Source: Epiperipatus broadwayi (taxonomy: Eukaryota > Onychophora > Udeonychophora > Euonychophora > Peripatidae). From it: 64,000 bases of DNA. The notes beneath the pieces are model-generated. The model did not search any database, was not told the origin of the DNA, and was given only the letters and a program-made list of their open reading frames with translations. A program made the translations under genes and the position numbers. The stretch is from assembly GCA_028023455.1 (NCBI GenBank), contig JAQFVV010000017.1:870001-934000 (forward strand). Reading direction: 5' to 3'. Positions 34,501-44,539 of this stretch are shown piece by piece. Numbering within the stretch: the first letter of the stretch is position 1; each line of letters starts with the position of its first letter.

Positions 34501-35300
34501 TCACAAATATTCCCTATTTTACTATGCTTTCTGCATCTGTCAATTTTTATTTTATCAGTAATTTATTGTTTTTTCGATCAGTGTGATCCTCCTTACTAAT
34601 TTATACTGAATAAATTTGCTTTTTATTTTATTCTTACTTTCTTGTGTTTTTAATTCATATGCAATCAAAAGTCTTATGAATATTATCCTCTAATTTTCCT
34701 TCAATCCTAACTTCATTGATTATATCAATTTCTTTTGGCCTTTTTTTTTAACTTTCATATGTTATCAATATTTCTTATAGCCTTCATTTCCTGCTCTTCT
34801 GCAAATTTTTCCCAAGAATTCTTTAACTTTTATAATTTCATATTTGCTGTCTTCTTTATAAATATGCATTTTGTAAAGACTCAGCATCAGAAACAAATAA
34901 TCAAATCATCATCAACAGACACTCAACAATCAAATGTAAGTAATAATAAATGATAAACGTAACTTCAGCAATAATTACTATTGAATAAGCAATGATCAAC
35001 CTCACTATAAAATCTTAGACTAATCATCACCAAACCAATGCCAAACTTGGGACATTATATGTATTATGAAAGCCGTCACCAATTACTTTAGTTGCATTAT
35101 TTATGTAAAAGCTAATATAATTACAATAATAAGCAAATCAAAAAAATGCTGAGATCATTGAATGCTCAGTATCATCTGGCACTATGAGTATATTGACTAT
35201 ATAAATGAGTACCAAACTCTCCATACAATAGTACCATTAAGTGCAAGCCTTTATAATCAATGGATGCAGGAAGGTTTGTGCCTAAAATATCTATTTAGTG
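31541..35300. other. GSAP intron sequence, one compositional island
   Basis: Mostly A+T-rich. At 32220-32600 the G+C content rises and both strands are open for 70-90 codons without recognisable motifs; probably an old mobile-element fragment. A minus-strand open frame at 33109-33321 is likewise unassigned. Confidence 0.35.
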
Positions 35301-35307
35301 CCTACTC

Positions 35308-35366
35308 ATCCAACATCCCCAGACCAGTTTCTAGCTCATGGCTTTCATCAGTGAGGAGCCTTGGAT
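35308..35366 (-). ncRNA. Hammerhead-ribozyme-like motif (best core)
   Basis: On the minus strand: ATCCAA (35366-35361 complement), TCCTCA (35357-35352), core CTGATGA (35351-35345), stem II A-AGC-CATGA-GCT-A, GAAAC (35331-35327), TG, GTC (35324-35322), then TGGGGA (35321-35316) and TTGGAT (35313-35308). Stem I has six proximal pairs (one G-U) plus six distal pairs around an internal loop. The CUGAUGA / GAAA / GUC residues of the hammerhead core are all present. Weak points: stem II begins with an A-A mismatch and helix III is only two pairs. Confidence 0.5.
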
Positions 35367-35608
35367 TGAGATCTTTGCACCTAGATCTTAAGATCTAATA
35401 CAATCCTACATCAGCCACCTTTTACCTTCATATTTAACACTTATTATATCTAACGTAATACGGAAAAAATAAAACATTTTTTTTGCGTAATTGTTTACAT
35501 TGGTATTAGTTATTTCATGTATACATGCTTATTCTATTATTTTTTACAAATGGTAAGAAAGTGGGTTTTTTTTTCATGTTTACAATAATTCTGCAATATA
35601 TATGAATA

Positions 35609-35750
35609 GATTATAAAAGACCTAGAAAGAGACCACATGTGAGATGGGTGGATGAAATAAGGAAGTGTTCTGGGATGATGTGGATAAGAGGATTAGAGAT
35701 AGAAGATGGATTCAACTTGAAGAGACCTTCATCTTGCAGTGGATTGATAA
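35609..35750 (+). mobile_element. RTE-type LINE 3' fragment
   Basis: Matches the last ~140 bp of the LINE coding tail (A-C-C-A-C-A-T-G-T-G-A-G-A-T-G-G block through CAGTGGATTGATAA). The GATGAT tail is lost. It lies in the GSAP intron in sense orientation. Confidence 0.85.
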
Positions 35751-36400
35751 AATCATGGAGATATAAGTCACAATGTAGGTCTAACTATCAAGGCTTATTA
35801 AAGTTTATTATGCAACTCTAAATATGAGAAAAGAAAAGAAATTTTATTGTCAGGCAGTAGTGAGTAATGACAACTATTGACAGAGATGGGAAATTTTATA
35901 TAGTGATAATGTTAATGTTTTGTTGATTAAACATTTTAAATTCCTTTGGGCAATTTGAATATTAAACAATTTTTAACATATACCTACCTTTTTTTTTTAG
36001 CTTTAAAAAACAGGTTAATAAAATAATTAAAAGTAATATGATTCATGATTTTATAATTACCAAGAGATATAATCTGTTTTTTTGTTTTTTTTTTAACTTT
36101 AATATTCATATATATTTAATTCATACATTTTACTACAACTTGATTTTAGATAAAAGAAAAAAAAGTTTTCATTCTTTAGTAGCTTCCAGAAATAAAATTT
36201 AAAAAATGTTACAATTAAAAATCAAACTTAATATTGGTGGTTTTTATTTTAATCTTTGATTGTCGTGTTTTTATCTTTTGTATAAAAAGATAAAAACTTG
36301 TTTTCTATCATCTTGAAATGTGTCATTTGATTAAAATACATTTATCTTTTCTTTTCTTTTATATATTAAGTAATGTAAGTATTTCTAATTACTTTTACAG

Positions 36401-36508
36401 ACATGCCAGTAGCACCTATGAATAGTAGATTTCTTTTAGAGGGAACCATTTCGTTCCTTTTAAATTTCAATTTAAATCAGGTTAAAGCAGATGAATCACT
36501 CAATGCAG
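36401..36508 (+). CDS. GSAP: Gamma-secretase activating protein, internal exon 2 of 5 seen
   Basis: A 108-nt exon with TTTTACAG acceptor and GCAG/GTATG donor, phase 1 in and out. It reads M-P-V-A-P-M-N-S-R-F-L-L-E-G-T-I-S-F-L-L. Least conserved of the five; the middle part has no obvious match to the vertebrate protein and may be lineage-specific. It is assigned by exact phase fit with 31308 and 50019 and by position between two recognisable GSAP exons. Confidence 0.65.
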
Positions 36509-37069
36509 GTATGTTCCGATTTAATTTTACCCCTAAATTATTGTTGCTGTTGTTAACTTAATGTATTATTAATTATTACCTTCATCATTACTGTTAATAT
36601 ATTTTCTATTGCTTTGCTATTATTATTTTTTTATTAATGTTATTATGTTAATAAATATTCAAAATTTATATTCTTTCCCATCCATTTCATTGTGACAGTA
36701 TCTCCAAATTTCCATTTCATTGATTCTTGTTTTTTTTAGTTATGTCATTTAAGAAATTTTTACTTCATCCATTCATACATGTCTCAATATCCAGTTTAGA
36801 CTTCATTTTTCTGTCTGTTGATATCCTTTTTACTAATGTCCATCTCACATTTCAAATATTAAATTCTGTCAGTGATACCATAATACCTACTTGCTCTTTC
36901 ATCGGTGCATTTTTAAATCACTCCGTGTTAATTTTCGTATATGTTCTTTTATATTTTTTCTCTCTGTTACATGTAGTCCTAATCTTGCTATTTATTATGT
37001 TAAATGAAATAACAAATTCATTCACTTTAAGTTTGCATTTAATTTCATCCATTAGGTTACTGTTGTGTT

Positions 37070-37690
37070 TGGTTAGGCTTATAGGTTCGTGGTTCCAAAC
37101 TAACAGACAAATGATGACAAACTACTCAACAATTAATATGTATAATTTATTAGTACAAAAAATATACACCCATGTTAGTTAATCAAACATATAAATATGG
37201 TTTATACAAGTTAATGCTGAGGTAGTCATGCCAACTCCAGTTATATAAGTAGCCTGCCTCGTGAGCTCAAGTAAAAGACTCTTCTGGCTGTACAGAACAG
37301 CTTGCCTCAAGTTGTCTCTAGTTTACATTCTTCCAGCTGCACTTAGACAGCTTGCCTCAAGTTGGTTGCAGATGTAGCAGTTTCCAGCTCCTATATGGAT
37401 TTGCCTCACTGTGTGGATGTTGCGATAATGACTAGAGAAATACCTTTGTTGATGTCAGAGTGTTTATTAGTCATTCAGGTTGACAGAAGTAATTGCTCTT
37501 TCTCTCTGCCTTGCCTCCAAAAGGCTGACTATTTAATGGAAGATCCCCTACCTTACTGGAAACACTTGGATTATGTGCACAAACTCCAATGAAGGATATA
37601 CCCCCATTGGATAGCGACCGGGTGCTAGCCAATTAGGCAAGGAATCTGGAATAGCCCACTTCTAAATGCAAGGTCAGATATGACAATTAC
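37070..37690 (-). repeat. G+C-richer LTR-like block (unassigned)
   Basis: Composition shift inside the GSAP intron. The motif ACAGCTTGCCTCAAGTTG occurs twice (about 37297 and 37346). On the minus strand TGTCATATCTGACC could start an LTR, with TATATAA and AATAAA further along. No partner repeat or coding region supports it. Confidence 0.25.
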
Positions 37691-37717
37691 TATCTATATA
37701 ATATTAATATCATCTAT

Positions 37718-37853
37718 GTTCTTTATTATTTTTTACAATGCTTTTTTACACTCATTATTGATAGTTTTGACTGCCCTGAAAAAGATTGCTGGGGCAATCG
37801 AAACTGTCAATAGTGGGTTTTAAAAGAGCATTGTAAAAAGTAATAAAAAACAG
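37718..37853. repeat. Small foldback with CTGA...GAAAC core
   Basis: Arms of ~50 bp (37718-37768 and 37801-37853) surround CCTGAAAAAGATTG-CTGGGG-CAATCGAAAC, a five-pair hairpin followed by GAAAC. The arm pairs with the GAAAC side, so hammerhead stem I cannot form here; the core G is also changed (CTGAAAA). Confidence 0.75.
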
Positions 37854-37859
37854 ATGATT

Positions 37860-39940
37860 TTACCATTTACATATGTTAACATCTTACATTTCATTATTAT
37901 CTACCTTTCTCTTTTTTTAAAACCCATTGAACAGTATTATTTTTAATATTTATTTCTATGGATCTCCTTGGGGGGGGGGTGTTTTCATTTCATATGTCAT
38001 ATTCTCTGAAAATCTAAAGCACTATTTGTGAAAATAAAATTTTCATCTAGAAAATTCAAATGACTAGCTATTTTAAATGCTATTTGTAATCTAAAAATTA
38101 GTGCAAAATGTCAAGTCATCCTTATCAGTCCTTCTATTATTTATTCAAATATATGGGTTTAAATACACAATGCATTCCAAAGGGGACTGGGATTAATTTT
38201 CTATGCAAGTTTCCTGCAGCATCATCTCTGAAACAATAAATAGGTTACATAGTAGCATAGTTTAGCTATTCACCACAAACATTTTAGAGCATTGCATGTC
38301 TGAATTATGCTGCACACCTTAACTCATGATGGAACAATTAAATTTTGTTTTAAATTGAACCCAACTGCTATTGAAACATTTGAAATGAATCATGCTATAA
38401 GTAGCTGTAGATGCCATGAGTTACAAGAACATTTGTAAGTGGTTTGCAAGGTTTTATAATGGCAGGGAAAGCATTAAAGTTGATAAATGAAGGTACCTTT
38501 TTACAGGGATACACTATATACACATCTATATATTTACTTATTTAATACCACAGTAATTACATATAATGGTTAATATCTTAGGGTTAATATAATGTGTAGT
38601 GATTGGATATTTGTAAATCTTTTTATGTTGGCATTTGTAACAATCTTCATTTTAATTTTAAAATGGCAAAGCATTAATTCTTTTCTAAGACTTTTATGAT
38701 CATTGTCTTCTTGCTTTGTGCGTGTGTATATATGTAATGTGAAGATGTGTAGTTACTCATAGAAAACTTTTACTTTCATTATTATTTTATGAGTTGCAGT
38801 AAAATTTAGCACAACTCCAAGTTCACCTTATTTTATTTGGTATAGTAAATTTAAAAAAAAGGGAATAAATCATCATTCCCAGACTATGACTTGATAATAC
38901 TCTAAATGTACCACAAAGGTATCAAGAATAGAATAAATCCATTTTATTCTTGGTAGCTATGTTTAATTTAAAGTCTAAAGTAAATTTTGTTTTTAACAGT
39001 CACGCAATGAGAGCAGAAATTGACTATAATAAGTGAGGATAGGAGATGAAACCGATTCACATAAATTTGCATAGAATTGCTTGTAATGACTTAAGTAAAT
39101 GCAAGTCATGAGTCTTAATGAACCATTACTAGTCTTCAATTATTTTAAAAGAAATGTATCTCTGAAGAAAAGTATTATGATTTGTTAATGATCACTGTGA
39201 TAAAAAACAGTTTAAAGAACAATGGAACTTAAAACAAATGATATTATTTATATGGAACTCGATCCAAGACAAACAATGGATAGTGTTCGATGACATGTAC
39301 TGTGGCCGCTGGGCGATGCTGCAGCACCACCAAGAAGCCTGAAAGTGATAAATTTATATCCAAAAATGGCTGAAATCGATGGAAAATTAAAATGCCTAAG
39401 GCAAGACATCAAAAGTAAGTAAAAAAAATCAAGTGAAATAATACGCAAATTTTAAAAAAGTACATACACAAAATGTTGAAATGGCTCAAAAATAAGGTAA
39501 ATACAAATTACAAAAAAAAAAAAAAAAAGAAATTCGAAACAGAAAAACTTCTAACGGTAAATGTCAAAAAAATTAACAATGGCGGGAGTTACAAAAACAG
39601 AATTTCATCAGTATTTAGATTTCAACATTTGCAAATATGCATCTGCGTAAACTAAAAATAACATTACATGAGAGCTTCTAATTGTCTCCCAAAAATTTAT
39701 CAAATTAATTATGCTCTGCTTTAAAATTATGAATTCATCAATAATTAAAAAATATAAAGCAATAGGAACATTACACAAAAAAATAATATTACCAATTTTC
39801 TTCCAGGCATTTGTAGTAGGCACTTGGATATTTGCAGCATAAAAATCCATTAAAAAGACCGTTATTATTTTGATTTAAAGAAAAGATTGCATCACATAGT
39901 GGTTATTTGGTGGTTTAAAAAATATGACAAAGATGGCAGA
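37860..39940. other. GSAP intron sequence, nothing supported
   Basis: A+T-rich; a short patch at 39250-39420 is less so but has no recognisable product. Confidence 0.4.
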
Positions 39941-39944
39941 AATG

Positions 39945-40070
39945 AACAGTTGAGAAGTCTGCTTGTAGCAGTGAAACTATTGGTAGTGTTTTAGAGTTTA
40001 TTTTCTTGGGTAGTCTGTTTGAGTTGTGAATTTAGTGTAATTTTGATTATTTATTGATGCTTTTAATATA
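39945..40070 (+). repeat. Single arm of foldback family B
   Basis: Closely matches the right arm at 17645-17750 (TTGAGAAGTCTGCTTGTAGCAGTGAAAC, then TTTTAGAGTTTATTTTCTT...). It ends in the TATATA run into which the LTR element at 40080 inserted. The opposite arm is absent, or lies beyond the LTR element and was not recognised. Confidence 0.7.
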
Positions 40071-40079
40071 TATATATAT

Positions 40080-41564
40080 TGTGACAGAATGGGTTCGAAC
40101 CCAGTCACAAATAAAGTATTTAATTGGTAGTCATATATATATGTAAAGATATATCTAATATTTAATTTGGTTATTACGTGGTGGTGGTTATAAATACATA
40201 AACATGGGGGGGAAGGACTATGTCATTTTTAATGATATATAGTTGTGTGTGATAAATGCGTGTATAAATGAATTGAGTAGTGAAAAGAGAGTTTTTTTTT
40301 GTTTCATGTTGAAAAACTAGAGTTTTTCGGCAGAACGGGATTTTATTGTTCTGTTATATTAAAACAGAAATGACGACACGAGTTATCACACTTCTATGGA
40401 TCTGGTTATTCCACCTTGAAGATCGGAAGTGAGGTAAAAAAGAAGCTTCTAGAAACAATAGAGGGGGCTATAAAAGCGAGCCACCCACAATGCATAGGAT
40501 CTTTTTCCGGCAGAGCTACAATAATAAACAACTCAACGAGTGAATATTTAAAAACTATATAATGGCGGTTTCAACAGACATGTCGGGGTAAGAAAAGACA
40601 CATCAGATTCAAGCCCCTGACCCCATCTTACTGCAGCTGCCTCCATAAAACCAGGATACCTCGAATAACACATAATTCCAGCGTGGAATCAAATAAACCT
40701 CATCAGACAAGATCGCTACCTTGAACGGCCTAATTACCTGAGGAACGGAACTATAGAACAATAAATAAAATAAGTAAAAATTGCTTCTGCTACTTCCCGG
40801 GAAAGCAGGTAAAGAACTCTTATTATTAATCTATTAAAAATCTTCTTTATAAAAAAGAAATTTTTGTGTTTTTATAATCAGTGAAAGGTGACTTGTGAAA
40901 TAACTTTATGATAATTCTTTAAAGTGTCGCTCCATTATGGACGTACGAAAGCAACGAGGGTTAAAAGTCACATGATACAAACTTGCGTAGTATCGATTTT
41001 CGCTACTTAATATATGTTGTGAGATCTATGAAAGAATGACGTATGATTGCGATAAAAAAAAAAAAGGAAAAAAATGACAGAGTGCTAAATATTATTATTA
41101 TTATTATTATTTTATTCAATAAACATATATCAAGAAAATAAAGTACTGACTCAGTTTGATAATTTATAAAATCATTTTATTTGGGTTTAGGATTGTTTAG
41201 ATATTTTTAGATTTAAAAATAGAAATAAAAGTGAACTCTTTACCTCATTCATAGCTACTCATGGCTATGACGTCACCCGACCATGAGACTGAATGGTCAG
41301 AACCTCTCTCACATTCCGTAAATAGTATTCTTGTTGGTGATATATCTACTTCGTATAATACTTATATCCGTATAAGTTTGGCGCTTGGTATTCTTGGACG
41401 ACCATAAATACATGTTGGGGATATATCACAGTTGTGAAAATGACCACAAGTTTAAATAATAATATTTTTTAGGTCGAATTAATTAATTAAATATTAATAT
41501 GCCTCATACATATTCGATAGTACATACGTGTCTAGTGAGAGGAAAAATACGGGTTTTGTTATAA
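40080..41564 (+). repeat. 5' LTR
   Basis: About 1,485 bp. It begins with a hairpin: outer stem TGTGAC/GTCACA, inner palindrome GGGTTCGAACCC. It contains CTATAAAAG (40469-40476, likely TATA box), AATAAA near 40760 (poly(A) signal), a GGGGTAAGA splice-donor-like site near 40586 and TGACGTCA at 41268-41275. The exact 3' end is set by comparison with the other LTR and is uncertain by a few bases. Confidence 0.85.
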
Positions 41565-41852
41565 TGGCATCCCAACTAAAGGGCTTTCGAAGAGAAGTAG
41601 AGGGAATGGGGAGAGTTATGAGATATTAGAAATACGTTAACAAGCGATATTTGTTTATAGTATTGCAAGAAAAGCGAAAGGTTTTATATTTTATGGAAGA
41701 AAAGGGTTGTTTGGATATATAGTTCAAATGAAGCATTAAATAAATCAAAGGGCGTTAATTTGTAAATATATATCTAGTAAGAAATAACCAGTCTTGTCAT
41801 TTCGTAGCTGCGCAGTAGATCAAACATACGTAAATTATTAAATTTAATTTCT

Positions 41853-42917
41853 TTGTCTATTCCGGTGAGGTTTCGAGAGATAAAGTGGCTAACAGGAAGG
41901 CAATGTAGGGTGCTGGGATGGGGGAGTGGGTCCGAAGCATTAATTGAAGGTAAAATAAAAAAAGATAAATTTATGAAAACAAGAGCGCAAGAGAATATGG
42001 AAAAAGAGGAACAGGAAAATATGTTGGAGCGAATTTTAAAAAACTTCGAAAGTCTAGAATTGAGATTTGGAGAGATAGAAAAGAGAATGGATAGATTAGA
42101 ACAGAAAGTGGGAATCAAAGACGAGAATGATTTTGGGGAACAGGAAGGTGAAAAGACAGATATGGAGAGTGGAGATGAACAGAAGAAAGGCGCTCAAGCA
42201 AACCCCTCGGGAAAGCCGGCAGCAGCAATAAGTCACACGATGGTGCAAGGGAGTATGAATCAATTCATAAAAGTTTGTCCATTTGCAGGAAGAATGGGGG
42301 AAGCACCAGTCAAGCACCTACGTAGTTTAGAAAAATATTTCAATATAAATCCCATGTCGGAAGAAAGTAAGATAGTTATCGCGTGCGGCAACCTTACAGA
42401 CAATGCCCAGTCGTGGTGGGAAGCGCTTGGTCAACATCTGGCTACTTTTGAAGAATATAAAAAGAAAGTGAGAGAGGCCTTTTGGTCCGAGGATAGGCAG
42501 GAGCTAACGCGCTATCAAATTATGCAAGAAAAGTTTAAGGAAGGGTACAATGATAGCTACTCTCAATTCTTTCATAAACAGATGGCTAGACTGCGGACAT
42601 TGGATGCATGCAACATGACAGAAAGTCATATACTGTGTATTATAAGGCACAGTATGCCCATGCGAGTGGAACAGATGATTTTGGGGGCAGGGAAAGCATC
42701 ACTGGGAGAGATTGCGGAGCTGTTCAATGCCATTGACATGAGTTCATATGACTACGGTGGGCATCATGAAGCAGTCAAAGAGGATGAAAGAGGGTGGAGA
42801 ACGGGAGTGGATATCTTTCCAAAATGGAGAGCAACACCCGAAGAGAAGAGATCACCGGAGAAGCCGAAGTTCGGACCAGGAAAAGAAGCAGAGGGGCATA
42901 TTGGGCAAAATACCTAA
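41853..42917 (+). CDS. Gag polyprotein of LTR retrotransposon
   Basis: 354 codons open; translation may really start at Met 41 (41973). Order: a charged coiled-coil segment (about residues 50-90, heptad-like E-K-R-M-D-R-L-E-Q-K-V), an acidic linker, then a retrotransposon Gag capsid-like domain (about 140-300) with the family pattern F-A-G-R...Y-F-N-I...A-Q-S-W-W-E-A-L and R-E-A-F-W...M-Q-E-K-F-K-E-G. The C-terminus is basic and stops just before where a nucleocapsid zinc knuckle would be expected. No pol frame follows before the 3' LTR. It would be expected to form particles and be mobilised by an autonomous relative. Confidence 0.85.
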   Translation: MSIPVRFREIKWLTGRQCRVLGWGSGSEALIEGKIKKDKFMKTRAQENMEKEEQENMLERILKNFESLELRFGEIEKRMDRLEQKVGIKDENDFGEQEGEKTDMESGDEQKKGAQANPSGKPAAAISHTMVQGSMNQFIKVCPFAGRMGEAPVKHLRSLEKYFNINPMSEESKIVIACGNLTDNAQSWWEALGQHLATFEEYKKKVREAFWSEDRQELTRYQIMQEKFKEGYNDSYSQFFHKQMARLRTLDACNMTESHILCIIRHSMPMRVEQMILGAGKASLGEIAELFNAIDMSSYDYGGHHEAVKEDERGWRTGVDIFPKWRATPEEKRSPEKPKFGPGKEAEGHIGQNT

Positions 42918-42983
42918 GTGTTGTACAAAAGGAGCTGTTCAAAATACGCAAATGTATTTGAAGGCTTTTGGAGAAGGGGGTAT

Positions 42984-44485
42984 TGTGACAGAATGGGTTC
43001 GAACCCAGTCACAAATAAAGTATTTAATTGGTAGTCATATATATATGTAAAGATATATCTAATATTTAATTTGGTTATTACGTGGTGGTGGTGGTTATAA
43101 ATACATAAACATGGGGGGGAAGGACTCTGTCATTTTTAATGATATATAGGTGTGTGTGATAAATACGTATATAAATGAATTGAGTAGTGAAAAGAGAGAA
43201 ACGAGGGTTTTTTTTTGTTTCATGTTGAAAAACTAGAGTTTTTTGGCAGAACGGGATTTTATTGTTCTGTTATATTAAAACAGAAATGACGACACGAGTT
43301 ATCACACTTCTATGGATCTGGTTATTCCACCTTGAAGATCGGAAGTGAGGTAAAAAAGAAGTTTCTAGAAACAATGGAGGGGGCTATAAAAGCGAGCCAC
43401 CCACAATGCATAGGATCTTTTTCCGGCAGAGCTACAATAGTAAACAACTCAACGAGTGAATATTTAAAAACTATATAATGGCGGTTTCAACAGACATGTC
43501 GGGGTAAGAAAAGCCGCATCGTATTCAAACCCCTGACCCCAACTTACTGCAGCTGCCTCCATAAAACCAGGATACCTCGAATAACACATAATTCCAGTGT
43601 GGAATCAAATAAACCTCATCAGCCAACGGACATAGAAAAATCTAAGATCGCTACCTTGAATGGCCTAATTACCTGAGGAACGGAACTATAGAACAATAAA
43701 TAAAATTTGCTTCTGCTACTTTCTGGGAAAGCAGGTAAAGAACTCTTATTATTAATCTGTTAAAAATCTTTTTTATAAAAAAGAAATTTTTGTGTTTTTA
43801 TAATCAGTGAAAGGTGACTTGTGAAATAACTTTATGATAATCCTTTAAAGCGTCATTCCATTACGAATGTAAGAAAGCAACAAGGGTTAAAAGTCACATG
43901 ATACAAACTTTCGTAGTATCGATTTTCACTACTTAATATATGTTGTGAGATCTATGAAAGAATGACGTATGATTGCAATAAAAAAAAAAGGGAAAAAATG
44001 ACAGAGTGCTAAATATTATTATTATTATTTTTTTTATTCAATAAACATATATCAAGAAAGTAAAGTACTGACCCAGTTTGATTATTTATAAAATCATTTT
44101 ATTTGGGTTTAGGATTGTTTAGATATTTTTAGATTTAAAAATAGAAATAAAAGTGAACTCTTTACCCCATTCATAGCTACTCATGGCTATGACGTCACCC
44201 GACCATGAGACTGAATGGTCAAAACCTCTCTCACATTCCGTAAATAGTATTCTTGTTGGTGATATATCTACTTCGTGTAATACTTATATCCGTATAAGTT
44301 TGGCGCTTGGTGTCCTTGGACGACCATAAATACACGTTGGGGATATATCACAGTTGCGAGAATGACCACAAGTTTAAATAATAATATTTTTTAGGTTGAA
44401 TTAATTAATTAAATATTAATATGCCTCATACATATTCGATAGTACATATGTGTCTAGTGAGAGGTAAATACGGGTTTTGTTATAA
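42984..44485 (+). repeat. 3' LTR
   Basis: About 1,502 bp, collinear with 40080-41564 including the TGTGAC hairpin, TATA box, poly(A) signal and TGACGTCA (44190-44197). It has a few short insertions relative to the 5' LTR (for example near 43198 and 43628). It runs into a TA repeat at its end. Confidence 0.85.
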
Positions 44486-44539
44486 TATATATATATATAT
44501 ATATGAGTAGAATAAACATCAAATAATATGATAGGCAAA

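Larger units (their letters stand above)
40080..44485 (+). mobile_element. Gag-only LTR retrotransposon (Ty3/gypsy-like, non-autonomous)
   Basis: Two ~1.5-kb LTRs in direct orientation flank a 1.4-kb interior holding only a gag frame; protease, reverse transcriptase and integrase are absent. TATAT abuts both outer ends, compatible with a target duplication in TATATA. A TGGCATCCC primer-binding-site-like stretch follows the 5' LTR (41565) and GGAGAAGGGGG precedes the 3' LTR (42971-42980). The LTRs differ by scattered substitutions and a few small indels, so the insertion is fairly young. It is intronic to GSAP, same strand. Confidence 0.85.

Noticed and set aside
36727-37182. 151-codon plus-strand frame rich in Leu, Ile, Phe and Ser
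   Set aside because: Low-complexity translation of T-rich intron sequence, no domain pattern and no splice support.
37749-37815. Full hammerhead at the 37.78-kb foldback
   Set aside because: The core G8 equivalent is A and the flanking arm pairs with the GAAAC side, which prevents the hammerhead fold.
40420-40429. AGATCGGAAG, the start of the reverse-complement Illumina adapter, also at 43336-43345
   Set aside because: Only 10 nt match (the next bases differ), and it occurs at the same place in both LTRs, so it is genuine LTR sequence.
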